Source of the DNA: Rhizobium terricola
GTDB taxonomy: Bacteria; Pseudomonadota; Alphaproteobacteria; Rhizobiales; Rhizobiaceae
Direction of reading: 5' to 3'
Assembly (NCBI RefSeq): GCF_012927355.1
Contig: NZ_JABBGK010000006.1
Coordinates: 147,377-211,376 of the forward strand
Length of the DNA: 64,000 nt
Shown: one piece after another, positions 62,531 to 64,000 of the stretch
How positions within the stretch are numbered: the first letter of the stretch is position 1
How the letters are laid out: each line of letters starts with the position of its first letter
The notes under the pieces: model-generated
What the model saw: only the letters and a program-made list of their open reading frames with translations
What the model was told of the DNA's origin: nothing
The model's database searches: none
Made by a program: the position numbers and the translations under genes

Positions 62531-63691
62531 TCAACGGCCGCCGATGACGCCGATGTAGTCGGAAACCCAGCGGTGGTAAGGTACGCACTCGCCCTGGCTT
62601 TCGCACTTCGAGGTCGGGGTCCTCCAGAACTTGATCTTGTCGAAGTTCTCGAGACCGTTGGTCGTGCAGCCCTCGTCGGTGAAGAGCTCGTTGCCCTTGC
62701 AGGCGGCCGGTACGGACGGAACGGTGCCGAACCAGGCGGAGACGTCACCCTGAACCTTCGGCGAGAGCGAATGCTCCATCCACATGTAGGCGCAGTTCGG
62801 GTGCTCGCTGTCGACGTGCAGCATGGTGGTGTCGGCCCAGCCGGTGACGCCTTCTTCCGGGAAGGTCGAGGCGATCTTGGCACCTTCCGACTTCATCAGG
62901 TTGACCTGGAACGGCCAGGAGCCGGAAGCGACGACGCCTTCGTTCTTGAAGTCGTCGATCTGGATCATGGCGTCGTGCCAGTAGCGGCCGACCAGCTGCC
63001 GCTGGCCGCGCAGCAGGTCGAGGGCGGCCTTGTACTGGTCTTCGTTCAGCTCGTAGGGATCCTTGATGCCGAGCTCGGGCTTGTGCTTCATCAGGTAGAG
63101 GGCGGCGTCGGCGATGTAGATCGGGCCGTCATAGGCCTGGACGCGGCCCTTGTTGGACTTGCCGTCCGGCAGGGTCATTTCCTCGAAGACCACCTTCCAG
63201 CTGGTCGGTGCCTGATCCTTGAAGGCTTCGGTGTTGTACATCAGCACGTTCGGACCCCAGACATAGGGTGTGCCGTAGTGAACGCCGTCCTTGGTGTGCC
63301 AGGGCGCGTTCTGCAGGCGCTCGTCAATGGTGCTCCAGGAGGGGATGAGGGCGGTGTTGATCGGCTGGACGCGCTTGCCGGCGACGAGGCGCAGCGAGGC
63401 GTCGCCCGAGGCGGTGACGAGGTCGAAGCCGCCTTCGTTCATCAGGGCGACCATTTCGTCGGAGGTCGCGGCGGTCTTGACGGTCACCTTGCAGCCGGTA
63501 TCGGCTTCGAACTTGGTGACCCAGTCGTAGTTCTTGTCGGTTTCGCCGCGCTCGATGTAGCCGGCCCAGGCGACGATGGAGAGGGCGCCTTCACCCTTGC
63601 CGAGTTCTTTCAGGGGCTCCTGGGCGACGGCGGTCGTCGCGAAGCTGACGATGGCGGTGATCGCGGTGCAGGACTGCAAAAATTTCTTCAT
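62531..63691 (-). CDS. ydcS: Putrescine-type ABC importer, periplasmic binding protein YdcS-like
   Basis: 386 residues. The signal peptide is about 1-23 (MKKFLQSCTAITAIVSFATT then AVAQ). The mature protein has GALSIVAWAGYIERGETDKN and ASGDASLRLVAGKRVQPINT, typical of YdcS-type binding proteins. It is the first gene of the operon. E. coli YdcS belongs to a putative putrescine transporter and has also been reported with a polyhydroxybutyrate-related activity. Confidence 0.9.
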   Translation of the reverse strand: MKKFLQSCTAITAIVSFATTAVAQEPLKELGKGEGALSIVAWAGYIERGETDKNYDWVTKFEADTGCKVTVKTAATSDEMVALMNEGGFDLVTASGDASLRLVAGKRVQPINTALIPSWSTIDERLQNAPWHTKDGVHYGTPYVWGPNVLMYNTEAFKDQAPTSWKVVFEEMTLPDGKSNKGRVQAYDGPIYIADAALYLMKHKPELGIKDPYELNEDQYKAALDLLRGQRQLVGRYWHDAMIQIDDFKNEGVVASGSWPFQVNLMKSEGAKIASTFPEEGVTGWADTTMLHVDSEHPNCAYMWMEHSLSPKVQGDVSAWFGTVPSVPAACKGNELFTDEGCTTNGLENFDKIKFWRTPTSKCESQGECVPYHRWVSDYIGVIGGR

Positions 63692-63828
63692 GGCAATTTC
63701 TCCCGTTTGGGGGCCGCCTTATCGCGGCGTTTGTTCCCGAGTTTGAAGGTGACGCGAAATCGCCGCATTCGCAAATTCATTTGTCAGAAAGCCGCTATCG
63801 GTTTTTCCGAAAGATCGACAACGAAATA

Positions 63829-63880
63829 GCCCCTCATCCGCCTGCCGGCACCTTCTCCCCGTTCTGACGGGGAGAGCGAC
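63829..63880. repeat. Palindromic repeat next to the IS110 end
   Basis: CCCCTCATCCGCCTGCCGGC followed by CTTCTCCCCG and CGGGGAGAG: a third copy of the family seen between ydcS and ydcT, with an imperfect palindrome. It directly precedes the 3' end of a transposase gene. Confidence 0.7.
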
Positions 63881-63891
63881 TGTCTTGGCAG

Positions 63892-64000
63892 TCAAGCGTT
63901 TTGCCATGGTTTTTCGTCCCGGATGATGGCGTTGAGGATTGTCAGCAGTTTGCGCATGGTAGCGACGACTGCGACGATCCTGGGCTTGCCCGCCGCCACG
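63892..64000 (-). mobile_element. IS110-family transposase, C-terminal end (continues beyond the window)
   Basis: The last 35 codons are read on the minus strand to the TGA at 63892-63894: VAAGKPRIVAVVATMRKLLT, then ILNAIIRDEKPWQNA. Ending in KPxxVAxxAxMRKLLxxLNAxxRDxxPW is characteristic of IS110/IS116/IS902 transposases (DEDD type). Whether the element is intact depends on the sequence to the right. Confidence 0.82.

Noticed and set aside
63719..63907. 62-codon minus-strand frame overlapping the transposase end
   Set aside because: It overlaps the IS110 C-terminus in another frame and runs through the palindromic repeat; no homology is evident.

Overview
This window is GC-rich chromosomal DNA from an alphaproteobacterium of the Rhizobiales, most likely Rhizobiaceae. 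The evidence is the PhyR/NepR/EcfG general stress response locus with GGAAC-N16-CGTT promoters, the rhaM-rhaK gene order of rhizobial rhamnose loci, a HWE-type histidine kinase, large numbers of periplasmic-binding-protein ABC importers, and palindromic intergenic repeats of the kind common in Rhizobium, Agrobacterium and Sinorhizobium. The genus cannot be fixed by eye. No rRNA, tRNA, CRISPR array or prophage was seen. The only mobile element is the C-terminal end of an IS110-type transposase at the right edge.

Layout. 1-1510: end of a rhamnose catabolic operon (rhaM, rhaK). 1595-9694: a stress-response island with phyR, two nepR copies, ecfG, a HWE kinase, a CheY-like protein, a Crp/Fnr regulator and small envelope or cytoplasmic stress proteins (CsbD, DUF883, DUF1328 x2). 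I find seven exact and one near-exact EcfG promoters here, so the island looks like a regulator together with its own regulon. 9938-12981: pntAB. 13078-13731: an uncharacterised protein with an Ada-like Cys cluster.

13801-31445 is a catabolic block. A leftward operon (polyamine-type ABC importer, serine hydrolase, two YtcJ-type amidohydrolases, TetR regulator) starts from a sigma-54 promoter at 23203-23217. It is divergent from an amidase, a dipeptidase and a complete Dpp/Nik-type ABC importer. 31459-38807 runs left: phnM, then a tight phaC - (MaoC-Pta fusion) - ackA operon, a P1-family peptidase and a conserved hypothetical. 38960-41454: DJ-1-like protein, ribbon-helix-helix protein and a DAO-type oxidoreductase.

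41654-48733 is a second peptide importer split over two divergent operons with an M20 amidohydrolase. 48873-58046 holds mixed housekeeping genes: exoD, nitrilase-family hydrolase, EI24/CysZ-like protein, nth, DUF2244, an AraC-MGMT repair protein, transaldolase, an SH3-like secreted protein and a MarR-FUSC exporter pair. 58096-63691 is a ydcSTUV-patD operon (putrescine-type uptake plus gamma-aminobutyraldehyde dehydrogenase), as in E. coli, but with palindromic repeats between ydcS and ydcT.

Overall the window joins a self-contained general stress response locus to a nitrogen and carbon scavenging region with two polyamine-type and two peptide-type importers and many amide-bond hydrolases.
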